A DNA stretch of 64,000 nucleotides from Lachnoclostridium edouardi (GCF_900240245.1 NZ_OESQ01000001.1:2155614-2219613); one strand, 5' to 3'; shown: positions 55,012-64,000, counted from the first letter of the stretch. The notes: generated from the letters alone by a model not told the origin. Numbers and translations: made by a program.

Positions 55012-56193
55012 ATGAAATATAGGGCAAAAAGTCTGCTGGCTCTGACTATGACGGCTGTATTTACAGCTGTCCCGGCCATGCAGGCGGCTGCCAGCCCGGA
55101 ATTTGCATATTCGGCGGAAAAATGGGCTCAGCTTAGGGATAACGTAATGGAATATGACGAGCTGGCAGATTTAGTACATGAATACAATAAAACGGTGTAC
55201 AAAAACAGGGTTACATATGAGGATAACAGAGATAATGATTTTGGAGACGCAAAAAACGATCTTTGGGATCAGGCTACAGATATGATGGACCAGGCAGATT
55301 CCTTATATCCTCCTGACACATACCAGATGGCTCCTGAGGGAGCATATGCCAGTATGCTTTATGGCTCTGCTATGCTGGAATACCAGGCAAAACTTATGAT
55401 GCAGACGGCAGAATCCAGCGTGACAGACAATGTGATGACGAAAATCAGATTTGATCAGCAGGAAGCAGGGCTGGTGATGCAGGCTCAGATTTTAATGAAC
55501 TCTTATGAGCAGATGAACAACAGCCTGGTACTGCTGGAGGACACAAAAGGACTTTTAAATGAGGTATATCAGTCTGCTGTACTGCGCCAGTCTATTGGTA
55601 TGGCTACACAGGCAGACATATTAACAGCTCAGGAAAATGTAAGTAATCTGGAGGCCAGTATAGCGGCGGCAGAAAAAGGAAAAAATCAAATTGAAAGAAA
55701 CCTGTGTATTATTTTAGGCTGGGAAGTAAACGGAGATCCGGAAATCAGAAACGTGCCGGAGCCGGATATGGAAAGGCTGAACTTATTAAACGTGGATGCA
55801 GACACGGCAAAAGCCTTGGAAAATAATTATGATGTAAAGTATTACACAAGACAGCTGGAAAATGTCAGCGAGGACAGCGCCAGAAAAACTGCCCAGGCGA
55901 ATATTGATTCTTCAAAAGAAACAGTAAGAAGCCAGATGAAAACACTTTATGAGGAAATTATGAATAAAAAGTCTGACTACGATACAGCCCAGTCTGCTTT
56001 GGCCTTAGAGGCAGTTAATAAAAGAGATATAGATCTGAAATATCAAATTGGGGAGGCCAGCCTTTTAGAGTTTCTCCAGGAGCAGAATACATATCTTCAA
56101 AAAGAGATGGATGTAAAAACTGCAAAGCTGAATTTGGTGCAGGCAATGCAGAACTACGACTGGGCAGTAAACGGGCTGGTGGCCTCAAGCTAA
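55012..56193 (+). CDS. TolC-like outer membrane factor family protein 1
   Basis: The 393-residue protein has a signal peptide (about 1-27) and is otherwise almost entirely helical, with two long heptad-like repeats. Each half contains a TolC-type segment (LRQSIGMATQADILTAQENVSNLEA; LKYQIGEASLLEFLQEQNTYLQ). It is shorter than diderm TolC (~470) and no clear beta-barrel strands are seen. It ends YDWAVNGLVASS, matching the next gene's end, so the two are paralogues. In a monoderm it could act as a wall-spanning tube or extracellular adaptor; this is inference. Confidence 0.8.
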   Translation: MKYRAKSLLALTMTAVFTAVPAMQAAASPEFAYSAEKWAQLRDNVMEYDELADLVHEYNKTVYKNRVTYEDNRDNDFGDAKNDLWDQATDMMDQADSLYPPDTYQMAPEGAYASMLYGSAMLEYQAKLMMQTAESSVTDNVMTKIRFDQQEAGLVMQAQILMNSYEQMNNSLVLLEDTKGLLNEVYQSAVLRQSIGMATQADILTAQENVSNLEASIAAAEKGKNQIERNLCIILGWEVNGDPEIRNVPEPDMERLNLLNVDADTAKALENNYDVKYYTRQLENVSEDSARKTAQANIDSSKETVRSQMKTLYEEIMNKKSDYDTAQSALALEAVNKRDIDLKYQIGEASLLEFLQEQNTYLQKEMDVKTAKLNLVQAMQNYDWAVNGLVASS

Positions 56194-56227
56194 TAAGACG
56201 CGTACAGTTTGAAACAGGAGGCATAAC

Positions 56228-57400
56228 ATGATTAGAAAAAGGAACAGATGGCTGACAATAGGCAGAACAGCTCTTCTTGCAGCCGGCCTGAGCGCGGTGT
56301 TCTCTTTGGCTGCAATGGCAGAGCCTGTCAGCGATCAGCTGACAGGAGATACAATCGAATACAGTCAGCTGAAGGAATGGATACGCCAGTATCATCCTGT
56401 TGTTAAAAGCGCCAATGAGTCTTATTATGTAGCTGCAGAAGAGTCTATGAAAGTGGCCGAGGAGCTGCGGGACGAGGCCAATGATCTTTACGACGAGGCC
56501 CTTGACCTGGAGAAGGAAGGCACGGCAGAAGCGAAAGAGGCTGCGAAAAATCTGAGGGAAAATGTTAAGACATTAAGAAAGTATGCGAAAAAGCAGCAGG
56601 ACACAGCTGAAGATATGGATAAATCATCCAGTAGGCAGACTTTAAACCAAACAGAGGACACATTAACATATAATGCTCAGGTTTTAGTAAATACTTATTG
56701 GCAGCTGATGGCGCAGAAGGAAATGGTGGAAACCAATGTGGCAGCGGCAAAGGCGGCGGTGGAAAGCGCTAACGCAATGGCAGGACTTAATATGGCGGTG
56801 GAAAGCGATATTTTAACTGCCGCCAATGGACTGGGCAGCGCGGAGGCTTCTCTGAATGCATTAAATGCCAGTATTGACCAGGTTAAAAGGAACATTTATA
56901 TTTTAACTGGTCAAAATACTGCAGCAGGAAAAAACATAGGCCAGATTCCAGGCGCCGATTTAAGCTATTTAGATACTGTGGATATTGAGGCGGACTGTAC
57001 GGCGGCTATTGGCAATAATTATGAGCTGAGAACAAAACGGCACACAGAACTGGATACAAAGGAAAAGACAAATAAAAAAGACAGAAGCCGTCTTTTAGAC
57101 ATTGAGCAGGCGGAAGATCAGGTAAGCGTTACTGTGAGAAGCCTTTATGACGATATGTTTCAGCAGAAGGCTACTTATGAGGGGGCAAAAGCAGCTTATG
57201 AAAGCGCAGCTATTACCTGGAGGGGAGCGGAGGCGCAGTATCAGCTCAATATGCTGAGCAACATGGAATACTTACAGCAGAAGGCTGCTTTTCAGCAGAA
57301 GGAAGCTGCTTTCCGTCAGGCGGACTTAGGTTTATTCCAGTCTATTGAAACTTACAAATGGGCGGTAAGCGGTTTATTAGTCAGCAGCAGTGACTCTTGA
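56228..57400 (+). CDS. TolC-like outer membrane factor family protein 2
   Basis: The 390-residue protein has a signal peptide (about 1-31, AAMAEP) and a helical/coiled-coil body with TolC-type segments (AGLNMAVESDILTAANGLGSAEA; AQYQLNMLSNMEYLQQKAAFQQK). It ends YKWAVSGLLVSSSDS. It is a diverged tandem copy of the preceding protein, 34 bases downstream and in the same operon. Two non-identical copies suggest a hetero-oligomer or two alternative partners. No beta-barrel is apparent. Confidence 0.8.
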   Translation: MIRKRNRWLTIGRTALLAAGLSAVFSLAAMAEPVSDQLTGDTIEYSQLKEWIRQYHPVVKSANESYYVAAEESMKVAEELRDEANDLYDEALDLEKEGTAEAKEAAKNLRENVKTLRKYAKKQQDTAEDMDKSSSRQTLNQTEDTLTYNAQVLVNTYWQLMAQKEMVETNVAAAKAAVESANAMAGLNMAVESDILTAANGLGSAEASLNALNASIDQVKRNIYILTGQNTAAGKNIGQIPGADLSYLDTVDIEADCTAAIGNNYELRTKRHTELDTKEKTNKKDRSRLLDIEQAEDQVSVTVRSLYDDMFQQKATYEGAKAAYESAAITWRGAEAQYQLNMLSNMEYLQQKAAFQQKEAAFRQADLGLFQSIETYKWAVSGLLVSSSDS

Positions 57401-57511
57401 CAACAGGAAAAAAATGACGTAGAATCAACCTACAGGAAAATAAATATTAAATTTCCAGGAGTTTTATATAATAATATATGGCTGAGAAGAGGAATAGTAA
57501 GTATTTATACA

Positions 57512-57700
57512 TTACAGAGAGGAAGTCATTGGTGAAAGACTTCTATGTTCCATGAATACTGAACCCGCCTTGGAGCTCTGTGAAAAACACAGCGTGGCTG
57601 CCGGCGTTAACGGAGAAGAGAGAACTGCGCAGGCAGTTAATTTGGGTGGTACCGCCGAGTGATTCGGTCCCTTATATGGAGGGATCGGGTCACTTTTTAG
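57512..57700 (+). ncRNA. T-box leader (proline-specific) of proS
   Basis: Stem I is closed by ACAGAG / CTCTGT, with an inner GAAGTC/GACTTC arm. The specifier region reads GAACCCGCC, consistent with a CCC or CCG proline codon. The hallmark T-box sequence AATTTGGGTGGTACCGCC is at 57639-57656. It is followed by the terminator GATTCGGTCCC / GGGATCGGGTC and CACTTTTTAG (57661-57700). Uncharged tRNA-Pro would stabilise the antiterminator and switch on proS. The exact specifier codon needs structural modelling. Confidence 0.9.
57661..57700 (+). terminator. T-box regulated terminator
   Basis: The hairpin GATTCGGTCCC / GGGATCGGGTC, with G-U pairs, and the following T-run compete with the antiterminator of the T-box. 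Confidence 0.8.
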
Positions 57701-57738
57701 TTTTATGAGGAAAAAATTAAAATCAGGAGGAGATAGGA

Positions 57739-59172
57739 ATGGCAAAGGAAAAAAAGATGGTGGAAGCCATTACGTCTATGGATGTGGATTTTGCACAGTG
57801 GTATACAGACGTAGTGAAAAAAGCCGAGCTGATTGATTATGCAAGTGTAAAAGGCTGTATGGTGATTAAGCCGGCCGGATATGCAATCTGGGAAAATATT
57901 CAGAAGGAGCTGGACAGACGGTTTAAGGAAACAGGGGTAGAAAATGTTTATATGCCTATGTTTATTCCGGAAAGTCTGCTGCAGAAGGAAAAAGATCACG
58001 TAGAAGGATTTGCTCCGGAGGTGGCCTGGGTTACACACGGAGGATTAGAGCCTTTGCAGGAAAGACTGTGTGTAAGACCTACTTCAGAAACTCTTTTCTG
58101 CGATTTTTATGCAAAAGATATTCAGTCCTACAGAGATCTGCCTAAATTATATAATCAGTGGTGTTCTGTAGTGCGCTGGGAGAAAACTACAAGGCCGTTT
58201 TTGCGCTCCAGAGAGTTTTTATGGCAGGAGGGACATACTGCCCATGCTACAGCTAAAGAGGCGGAGGAAAGAACAATTCAGATGCTGAACCTGTACGCAG
58301 ATTTTTGTGAAAGCGTATTGGCTATGCCTGTTATTCGGGGAAGAAAAACAGATAAAGAAAAATTTGCAGGAGCAGAAGCTACTTATACAATAGAAGCCTT
58401 GATGCACGACGGAAAGGCCCTGCAGTCCGGAACCAGCCACAACTTTGGAGACGGATTTGCAAAGGCATTTGAAATTCAGTATGCAGACAAGGAAAACAAA
58501 TTACAGTATGTGCATCAAACCTCCTGGGGCATGACCACACGTCTGATTGGCGCCATTATTATGGTTCACGGCGACGACAACGGACTGGTGCTGCCTCCGG
58601 CTATTGCCCCTACCCAGGTAGTAATTGTGCCGATTCAGCAGAAAAAAGAAGGAGTTTTAGATAAGGCATATGAAATGAAAAATACTCTTTCTAATTTCAG
58701 AGTAAAGGTAGATGATTCTGATAAGAGCCCAGGCTGGAAATTCAGTGAGTCAGAAATGAGAGGCATTCCTGTGCGTGTAGAAATCGGACCAAAGGATATG
58801 GAAGGAAATCAGGCTGTTTTAGTAAGACGTGACACACACGAAAAGATTACAGTATCCTTAGATGAACTGGAGAAGAAAGTGGGAGAGCTTTTAGACACAA
58901 TTCAGAAGGATATGCTGGAGAGAGCAAGAGCCCACAGAGACTCCCACACATATTCAGCTGTTGTATGGGATGAATTTGTAAAGACAATTAATGAGAAACC
59001 TGGATTTGTAAAGGCTATGTGGTGCGGCTGCCAGGAGTGTGAAGATAAAATTAAAGAAGAAACAGGGGCCACCTCCCGCTGTATGCCTTTTGCTCAGGAA
59101 ACATTATCAGATCAATGTATTTGCTGCGGAAAGCCAGCCACAAAAATGGTATACTGGGGAAGAGCATATTAA
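57739..59172 (+). CDS. proS: Prolyl-tRNA synthetase (short, archaeal/eukaryotic-type)
   Basis: The 477-residue class II synthetase charges tRNA-Pro. It lacks the bacterial insertion (editing) domain and carries a C-terminal zinc-like module with cysteines in CGCQECEDK and CICCG, as in type-3 ProRS. Class II motifs are CVRPTSE (motif 2 neighbourhood), [27 protein letters not shown] and a C-terminal [20 protein letters not shown] precedes the ATG. It is controlled by the T-box upstream, and cca follows 20 bases downstream. Confidence 0.97.
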   Translation: MAKEKKMVEAITSMDVDFAQWYTDVVKKAELIDYASVKGCMVIKPAGYAIWENIQKELDRRFKETGVENVYMPMFIPESLLQKEKDHVEGFAPEVAWVTHGGLEPLQERLCVRPTSETLFCDFYAKDIQSYRDLPKLYNQWCSVVRWEKTTRPFLRSREFLWQEGHTAHATAKEAEERTIQMLNLYADFCESVLAMPVIRGRKTDKEKFAGAEATYTIEALMHDGKALQSGTSHNFGDGFAKAFEIQYADKENKLQYVHQTSWGMTTRLIGAIIMVHGDDNGLVLPPAIAPTQVVIVPIQQKKEGVLDKAYEMKNTLSNFRVKVDDSDKSPGWKFSESEMRGIPVRVEIGPKDMEGNQAVLVRRDTHEKITVSLDELEKKVGELLDTIQKDMLERARAHRDSHTYSAVVWDEFVKTINEKPGFVKAMWCGCQECEDKIKEETGATSRCMPFAQETLSDQCICCGKPATKMVYWGRAY

Positions 59173-59192
59173 TTAAAAAAGGAGTCTGTAAA

Positions 59193-60428
59193 GTGACAAT
59201 GAAAATTCCGGAGGCAGTAGAGTGTATTATCAGCCGTCTAAATGAAAATGGATATGAAGCTTTTGCCGTAGGCGGCTGCGTCCGGGATACCATCCTTTGC
59301 CGCAGTCCTGAAGACTGGGATATTACAACGTCTGCAAAGCCAGAACAGGTAAAAGAGATTTTTCCCAGAACAGTAGATACAGGAATTCAGCATGGAACGG
59401 TAACTGTGGTAATGAACAGAACAGGCTATGAGGTAACTACCTACAGGATAGACGGGGAGTATGAAGACGGGCGCCATCCGAAATCAGTTTCTTACACTTC
59501 TGTGCTGAAGGAAGATCTGAGGAGAAGGGATTTTACTATTAATGCTATGGCTTACAGCCATAAAACAGGAATTGTAGATGAATTTAAGGGAATGGATGAT
59601 CTGAAAAAGCAGGTGATACGCTGTGTAGGAGATCCAATAGAAAGGTTTACAGAGGATGCGCTTAGAATTTTAAGAGCCATTCGATTTTCAGCCCAGCTGA
59701 ACTTTACTATAGAAGCCCAGACCTTTAAAGCCATCACTGTAATTGCCCCTAATATGGCCAAGGTAAGCAAAGAGAGGATACAGACAGAGCTGACAAAGCT
59801 TTTAATATCCTCTCATCCGGAAAAAATAAGCCTTGTTTATGAAACAGGAATCAGCCCCTATATATCTTCTCATTTTCACCAGGTGCCATATGAAAAGGCA
59901 GTTAAGTTAAATGGGCGGGAAAATGGATTTCTGCCAGAGGGAAAAAAATATCTTCGATGGGCTATGTTTCTGCGTTTTGCAGGAGAAGAGCAGGCCGTTT
60001 TAGTTTTAAAGGATTTGAAAATGGACAATGATACCATATGCAAGGCGCGTACCCTTGTAAAATGGTGGGATTATCCGGTAAAGGCTGAGGAAGAAAGTGT
60101 TCGTTTATTAATGAGCAAAATGGAGCCGGAGCTGTTTGACGATCTGCTGCAGCTGAAAATGTTGTCCGCCTATGGCAGGCAGATTACAGATTACTGTAAG
60201 GAAATAGCCCTTATCAGGGATTTAATAAGAGATAGGGGAGACTGTCTGTATTTAAGGGATTTGTCTGTAACAGGTAAGGATTTGATTGAGGCGGGAATAA
60301 AACCGGGAAAAGAAATCGGAGATATACTTGAGAAGATGCTGTCTGCAGTTTTGCAGCAGCCTAAAAGAAATACAAAAGAAGAGCTTTTAAATAAGTTTGT
60401 ATATAATAAAGCGCCTGCTGCAGAATAA
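59193..60428 (+). CDS. cca: CCA tRNA nucleotidyltransferase
   Basis: This enzyme adds or repairs the 3' CCA of tRNAs. The protein (about 411 residues) has the class II N-terminal nucleotidyltransferase motif VGGCVRDTIL...DWDITTSA (metal-binding DxD), TVVMNRTGYEVTTYR and RRRDFTINAMAY, then the ERFTEDALRILRAIRF block. GTG 59193 is preceded by AGGAG at ideal spacing; ATG 59199 is possible. Coupling with proS under one T-box links two tRNA maturation/charging steps. A poly(A)-polymerase activity is less likely. Confidence 0.94.
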   Translation: MTMKIPEAVECIISRLNENGYEAFAVGGCVRDTILCRSPEDWDITTSAKPEQVKEIFPRTVDTGIQHGTVTVVMNRTGYEVTTYRIDGEYEDGRHPKSVSYTSVLKEDLRRRDFTINAMAYSHKTGIVDEFKGMDDLKKQVIRCVGDPIERFTEDALRILRAIRFSAQLNFTIEAQTFKAITVIAPNMAKVSKERIQTELTKLLISSHPEKISLVYETGISPYISSHFHQVPYEKAVKLNGRENGFLPEGKKYLRWAMFLRFAGEEQAVLVLKDLKMDNDTICKARTLVKWWDYPVKAEEESVRLLMSKMEPELFDDLLQLKMLSAYGRQITDYCKEIALIRDLIRDRGDCLYLRDLSVTGKDLIEAGIKPGKEIGDILEKMLSAVLQQPKRNTKEELLNKFVYNKAPAAE

Positions 60429-60452
60429 CCGCATTGCAGCAGACGCTTTTGG
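60409..60452. terminator. Terminator between cca and the repeat protein
   Basis: AAAGCGCCTGCTGCA / TGCAGCAGACGCTTTT forms a long stem between the convergent genes. Confidence 0.8.
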
Positions 60453-60487
60453 CATTTGAACGGATGAAATTAAAATATTAAATTACT

Positions 60488-61816
60488 TTACTGAATGATG
60501 CCCTTAGTATTTACTACCCAAACTACATCATTGTCGTCCTTATAATCCTTAAATCCATCTCCCAGCTCTGGCTTGGAATTAGATTTAGAAGAGGAGGACG
60601 CTTTCTGGATACTTCCTGAAGTGTTCACCAGATAACGGTTGCCTTCAAATTCTACAGGAGCAAGACGAAGGTCTGCGTCAGCTTCCTGACGGAGTCCGTT
60701 AATATAGAGAATGTTGTCGCGGACGCCATTATAGCCCTGTCCCTTTCTGCTTCCGTCTGTGTGGAAGTACCATACCTGGTTTTCTCCTAAGTCTTCATCA
60801 TAAATAGTCTGTTTTCCAGTCCTCATAACGCCGTCATCCCCAAAATAGAAGTTGGCTGTTTTGCCGTCCTCTAAGGTAACGCTCTGAAGATCTGTCTGCA
60901 TTTCTCCTTTCTCGTTAAAACCAAATTTTCTTGAATCAACGGAAAATACCTGAATGCCTTTTTCTGCGTAGTACGGTTTTCCGTTCTTGAAATAGAAACG
61001 GTAAAGCTCGTCCTCATCGCTGATTCCTTCAACGCCTGTCATTTCGTACCAGCCTTCCGCCCGTTTGCCGTTTTCCTCCTCATAATACTGATAAGAGGAA
61101 ATTGCAGGAGAGGCCTCGGAGGCAGTTGCATCTGCAGCGCCAACCTTTACCCAGCCTTTCTGCAGGCGGCCATTAATAAAGGTGTAGTATTCACCATTGA
61201 TTTTCTTGTCGATTTGATTATTGACCATTTTTCCGCTGCTTTCAAAGTAATACCAGGAAAACTCATCCTCAGAGTCTTCGTCTGTCTCTTCCAGCTGAAT
61301 CCATCCGGTCTTTCTGACGCCGTCATTTTCCTCGCCCAGGTAATAGGTGGAACCGTCAATGTCAACCTTGCCTGTAAGCATACGGCCGTCCTCATCAAAA
61401 TAATACCATTTATCGTTAATTGACTGCCATTTTCCTACAGTCATTTTTCCGCTTCTTCCATAGTAGTACCAGTAAGTTTCTGGCTCGTCGTCTCCCCAGC
61501 TATCTTCATTATCTTCAGAAACCCAGGTGTCGTAAACTCTTTTGCCCTCGGCATTTACATAATACTCGTCGACGGCTTCCTCTCTTGTGATGTTTCCGTC
61601 AGAATCCAGGTAGTACCAATCGTCTCCCTGCTTCTTCCAGGTATCGGACAGGTAATAACCGTCGTCGTCATAATAACGCCAATCCCCGTCTTCTTCCACC
61701 CAGCCGGTTGTTCCGGCAAATACAGTGTCGGCTGCATTCATGTTGAATGCAGGGGCCACTACTGACATCACTGCCGCAGTGGATAATACAGCCAATAATC
61801 TTGTTTGCTTTTTCAT
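60488..61816 (-). CDS. Secreted acidic cell-wall-binding repeat protein (paralogue 3)
   Basis: The protein (about 442 residues) starts MKKQTRLLAVLSTAAVMSV, a variant of the signal peptide of the two inverted paralogues. It has acidic aromatic repeats (DWRYYDDDGYYLSDTW, WYYYGRSGKMTVGKW, YLGEENDGVRKTGW) and a C-terminal stretch ending VVWVVNTKGIIQ. The start ATG 61816 has AGGAGAG upstream; ORF-extending upstream codons are ignored. Its leader shares TATAAT-AC-CGTAATGCAA spacing with the pair at 46-50 kb, which suggests common control. The function is unknown. Confidence 0.87.
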   Translation of the reverse strand: MKKQTRLLAVLSTAAVMSVVAPAFNMNAADTVFAGTTGWVEEDGDWRYYDDDGYYLSDTWKKQGDDWYYLDSDGNITREEAVDEYYVNAEGKRVYDTWVSEDNEDSWGDDEPETYWYYYGRSGKMTVGKWQSINDKWYYFDEDGRMLTGKVDIDGSTYYLGEENDGVRKTGWIQLEETDEDSEDEFSWYYFESSGKMVNNQIDKKINGEYYTFINGRLQKGWVKVGAADATASEASPAISSYQYYEEENGKRAEGWYEMTGVEGISDEDELYRFYFKNGKPYYAEKGIQVFSVDSRKFGFNEKGEMQTDLQSVTLEDGKTANFYFGDDGVMRTGKQTIYDEDLGENQVWYFHTDGSRKGQGYNGVRDNILYINGLRQEADADLRLAPVEFEGNRYLVNTSGSIQKASSSSKSNSKPELGDGFKDYKDDNDVVWVVNTKGIIQ

Positions 61817-61865
61817 AATTTTTCTCTCCTTTTTTGAAATCAATGTGCTGGCCGAAAATCCATCG

Positions 61866-61887
61866 TTGCATTACGTTTGTGATTATA
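61866..61887 (-). promoter_or_regulatory. Promoter -10 and conserved leader motif of paralogue 3
   Basis: On the minus strand TATAATCACAAACGTAATGC-AA matches the TATAAT-NAC-...-CGTAATGCAA block before the other two acidic paralogues. The -35 region (TGGATT) is poor. Between here and the insertion sequence (61890-62105) there is no gene, only a small GATACC/GGTATC hairpin near 62070-62085. Confidence 0.55.
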
Positions 61888-62119
61888 ACGTGCCTGAAAA
61901 AAGAAATCCAGTGTAGGTTCATGGCAGTTTTGGGAGGATGTGGAGGCAGGGGAAAACACAGACAGAAATGTATAGGTCAGGGAGGAAGCCCCTATTTACA
62001 TACCATTTAAACACTGGAAAGAAAGGAAACGTAAGAAAAATTTCCGTATGCTTTTTGTAAAAAATATGATACCTGACTTTGGTATCAGAGATTAAAAAAT
62101 AGTGCAAACTTTAAGGTTT

Positions 62120-62146
62120 AGAAGGACTGCTAGCGGCAGTCCTTCT
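62120..62146. terminator. Hairpin at the left end of the insertion sequence
   Basis: AGAAGGACTGC / GCAGTCCTTCT with a 5-base loop is followed on the plus strand by TGTGTTTGTTATT. It could block read-through into the element. Confidence 0.6.
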
Positions 62147-62156
62147 GTGTTTGTTA

Positions 62157-63833
62157 TTATAGTTTATAATTAAAAATGGTGTTTATTTGAGTTTCAGATA
62201 GAAAGTAATTCGTTAAAGGAAGATGAAATTTATCAGCTAGGTCATTTATAAAAGTACAATCCCTTGTGGTGTTTATATATTTATGTTCGCCTTTTGTTAC
62301 CCTGAAATCTTTAATGAATCTAAATATATCTGAAGTTGAATATTTTTCATCCAGTATCTTAAATTGAAAAATCCTCTCTAAGAGAACTGTTAAATAGCAA
62401 ATCAAAAAGTGGCCTTTAATCGTATTTTCTTTTTGAAGAAATACCGGCCGTGCATCCAGGTCTGATTTCATAATCTTAAAGGATTCTTCAATTCTCCACA
62501 GATTATGGTAAGTACAGTAAATATCCTGATCTGTCATCTGGGTTTCGGATGTGACCAGAAGATTGTATCCGGCAAGTTCGAGGTCCTTATCGATGGCAGC
62601 CTGATTAATCCTTGTTTTTGCTTTATTTCCTGTTTTATCTGTGAAATCCACATATTTTCCTGCTTCTCCAAAGTCATTCCTTTTGGCTTGTGACAGGGTA
62701 AGTGCTTTTGCTTTTTCTACAAGGCGGTTTATTTCATATCTTTTTTTTGCAGCAAGGGAAGGATTGTAGGTAACCAGGCGTTTCTCTGTAAGCATAATGG
62801 TCTGTTTTTTTCCGTTATACTCTATGGAATAAGGAAAAGTATCAATACAGCTTTTATAGCGGTATAAAAGTTTTCCGCTTTTATCTTTGACATCTTTGTA
62901 ATCCTGTTCTAATAATACCCAGGTTTTTTCTGTCGAAGGCAAGGTTTTTACAGATTTTGAAAACAGATAACCATCTCCATTCTGTTTTGAAAACGCAATG
63001 TTTTGTGCACAATTAAGTCCTTTGTCTGCGACATGGATGGTTTTTCCCATGATATTGTTCCTATTTTTAAGTCCATCAATCACATCACGTAGAATGGGTT
63101 TTTCTGACTCATTTCCCGGATACATCTTCATACCGACCGGAATCTGGTTCCGATCCAAAAGGAGCCCAAGACCGATGATGGGTTCCTTTTTGTTTTCTTT
63201 GCTCGGTCCTTTTTTTCTGAAATCATCCTCCCTGTCTATTTCAAAATAGAAATTCGTACAATCAAAGTAAGAGTTTGAAGTATCCAGTCCATAAACAGCC
63301 GCAGTTTGTACAGTAAAGATCTCGATAAACTTTTCATAGTTTTCTCCCAAAAAGGCAAGACCATCAAGAAGCTGATCATAGGAATAATGCGACGAATGGT
63401 ACAGATTGGGAAGCACATCGTGGAATGTCCTGTTTTTACTGCATGGGCATACACCTCTTGCGTAGACTAATGTAGAAATCAATTCATAAAGATCGAACTG
63501 AAAATCATATGTAAGATGAAAATAATTCACATACTTTTGGATTTTTAATTTCTCAAGGATTGCTTTCAGTGGAAAGTATCCAAGATAAAGAGTTGGAGAA
63601 ATGTCAGAAATTTTGCGGACACCTTCTTCTTTTCGTTGCTGGTTTAAGAGAGCTACTTCTTGTTGGTAAAAAGAGATTGGATCTTCCATGCCGTTCTTTT
63701 TCAGTGTTTCTACAGAGCCAAGGGATTTGTAGCATTTGTGAGCTGCCCCCTTTTTTTCCTGATTATAAAAACTGTCATAAATCGCAAGATAAGTTCTGCC
63801 TTTTAAAGTTGTCTTTTTTAAAAAATATGCCAT
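62157..63833 (-). CDS. IS1634-like DDE transposase
   Basis: The protein (about 558 residues) starts MAYFLKKTTLKGRTYLAIYDSF at ATG 63833, with GAGGAGGG just upstream. DDE-like acidic residues are in SYFDCTNFYFEI, HVADKGLNCAQN and the C-terminal YHNLWRIEESFKIMKSDL (Y-R-E-K signature of IS4/IS1634-type enzymes). The reading frame is intact, so the element may be active. It lies next to acidic repeat paralogue 3. Confidence 0.9.
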   Translation of the reverse strand: MAYFLKKTTLKGRTYLAIYDSFYNQEKKGAAHKCYKSLGSVETLKKNGMEDPISFYQQEVALLNQQRKEEGVRKISDISPTLYLGYFPLKAILEKLKIQKYVNYFHLTYDFQFDLYELISTLVYARGVCPCSKNRTFHDVLPNLYHSSHYSYDQLLDGLAFLGENYEKFIEIFTVQTAAVYGLDTSNSYFDCTNFYFEIDREDDFRKKGPSKENKKEPIIGLGLLLDRNQIPVGMKMYPGNESEKPILRDVIDGLKNRNNIMGKTIHVADKGLNCAQNIAFSKQNGDGYLFSKSVKTLPSTEKTWVLLEQDYKDVKDKSGKLLYRYKSCIDTFPYSIEYNGKKQTIMLTEKRLVTYNPSLAAKKRYEINRLVEKAKALTLSQAKRNDFGEAGKYVDFTDKTGNKAKTRINQAAIDKDLELAGYNLLVTSETQMTDQDIYCTYHNLWRIEESFKIMKSDLDARPVFLQKENTIKGHFLICYLTVLLERIFQFKILDEKYSTSDIFRFIKDFRVTKGEHKYINTTRDCTFINDLADKFHLPLTNYFLSETQINTIFNYKL

Positions 63834-64000
63834 AGAATCCCTCCTCAAAAAGATAGCACCACTAACACTATTAGTATATCGCAAAAAAAGAATTTTGAAA
63901 AGTTTTTTTGCAATAAAAAAAGCCTTATTTAAAGGCATTTGTGAGGCTTCAGAGCAGAAAATACTCCTAAAGATTTCTAGTGCTAACTTCTAAAGACGGG

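Larger units (their letters stand above)
62106..63977 (-). mobile_element. IS1634-family-like insertion sequence
   Basis: One transposase gene fills about 1.87 kb. TAGTGC occurs at 62100-62105 and 63978-63983, giving a candidate 6-bp target duplication. The inner ends read AAACTTTAAGG on the left and, inverted from the right, GAAATCTTTAGG, a loose terminal inverted repeat. The wider context (TAGTGC-A/T-AACTT) also fits a longer direct repeat, so the borders are provisional. Hairpins near the ends (62120-62146; GCCTT...AAAGGC near 63930) may insulate the transposase. Confidence 0.6.

Noticed and set aside
50791..57400. RND plus TolC-like genes as proof of a diderm organism
   Set aside because: No outer-membrane biogenesis genes are seen, and the rest of the window is typical of monoderm clostridia; such families are also annotated in these bacteria.

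Overview
The window looks like chromosome from a low-to-moderate GC Gram-positive anaerobe of the Clostridia, most likely Lachnospiraceae. This is inferred from gene content and style: a T-box ahead of proS, a short-form proS with a C-terminal zinc-binding tail, a type III glutamine synthetase (GlnN), clostridial choline/cell-wall-binding repeat proteins, lipoprotein signal peptides, frequent AGGAGG-type ribosome sites and consensus TTGACA/TATAAT promoters. No rRNA, tRNA or CRISPR array was seen.

Layout. 1-2.3 kb (minus): the 3'-truncated end of a two-component system, then signal peptidase I. 2.5-11.8 kb (plus): a DUF3810 membrane protein, branching enzyme glgB, a frameshifted LprI-like lipoprotein, an MscS channel, malQ, cardiolipin synthase and a CmpB-like membrane protein. 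11.9-19.6 kb (plus): a tightly packed run of plsC, pheA, a DUF815 ATPase, ppx and ppk1, closing with a DeoR regulator. 19.6-25.1 kb: a phosphonate operon (phnX, Fe-alcohol dehydrogenase, phnD, phnC, phnE, phnE) with its own promoter and repeated operator-like boxes. 25.6-32.6 kb: a VanRS-like two-component system, a large exported membrane protein, an ABC-2 exporter and nfo. 32.8-35.8 kb (minus): feoA-feoB and sfsA. 35.9-40.7 kb (plus): thrC, a class II aldolase and glnN.

40.8-49.9 kb is the most unusual stretch. It is a phosphocholine / choline-binding island: a GH25 lysozyme and a second repeat protein in one operon; a three-domain fusion of winged helix, CTP:phosphocholine cytidylyltransferase and choline kinase; and two convergent acidic repeat-protein paralogues. 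The 5' ends of these paralogues, including the -10 boxes, form a near-perfect inverted repeat of about 430 bp. The -35 boxes differ because they straddle the repeat edge, so inversion would exchange promoter strength and C-terminal halves. A third paralogue at 60.5-61.8 kb shares the same leader motif.

50.0-57.4 kb is an efflux operon of TetR, adaptor, RND pump and two TolC-like proteins. This is a tripartite layout that is hard to reconcile with a monoderm envelope. Its promoter carries two matching TetR-type palindromes. 57.5-60.4 kb holds a proline T-box, proS and cca. The window ends in an IS1634-like insertion sequence with candidate 6-bp target duplications.
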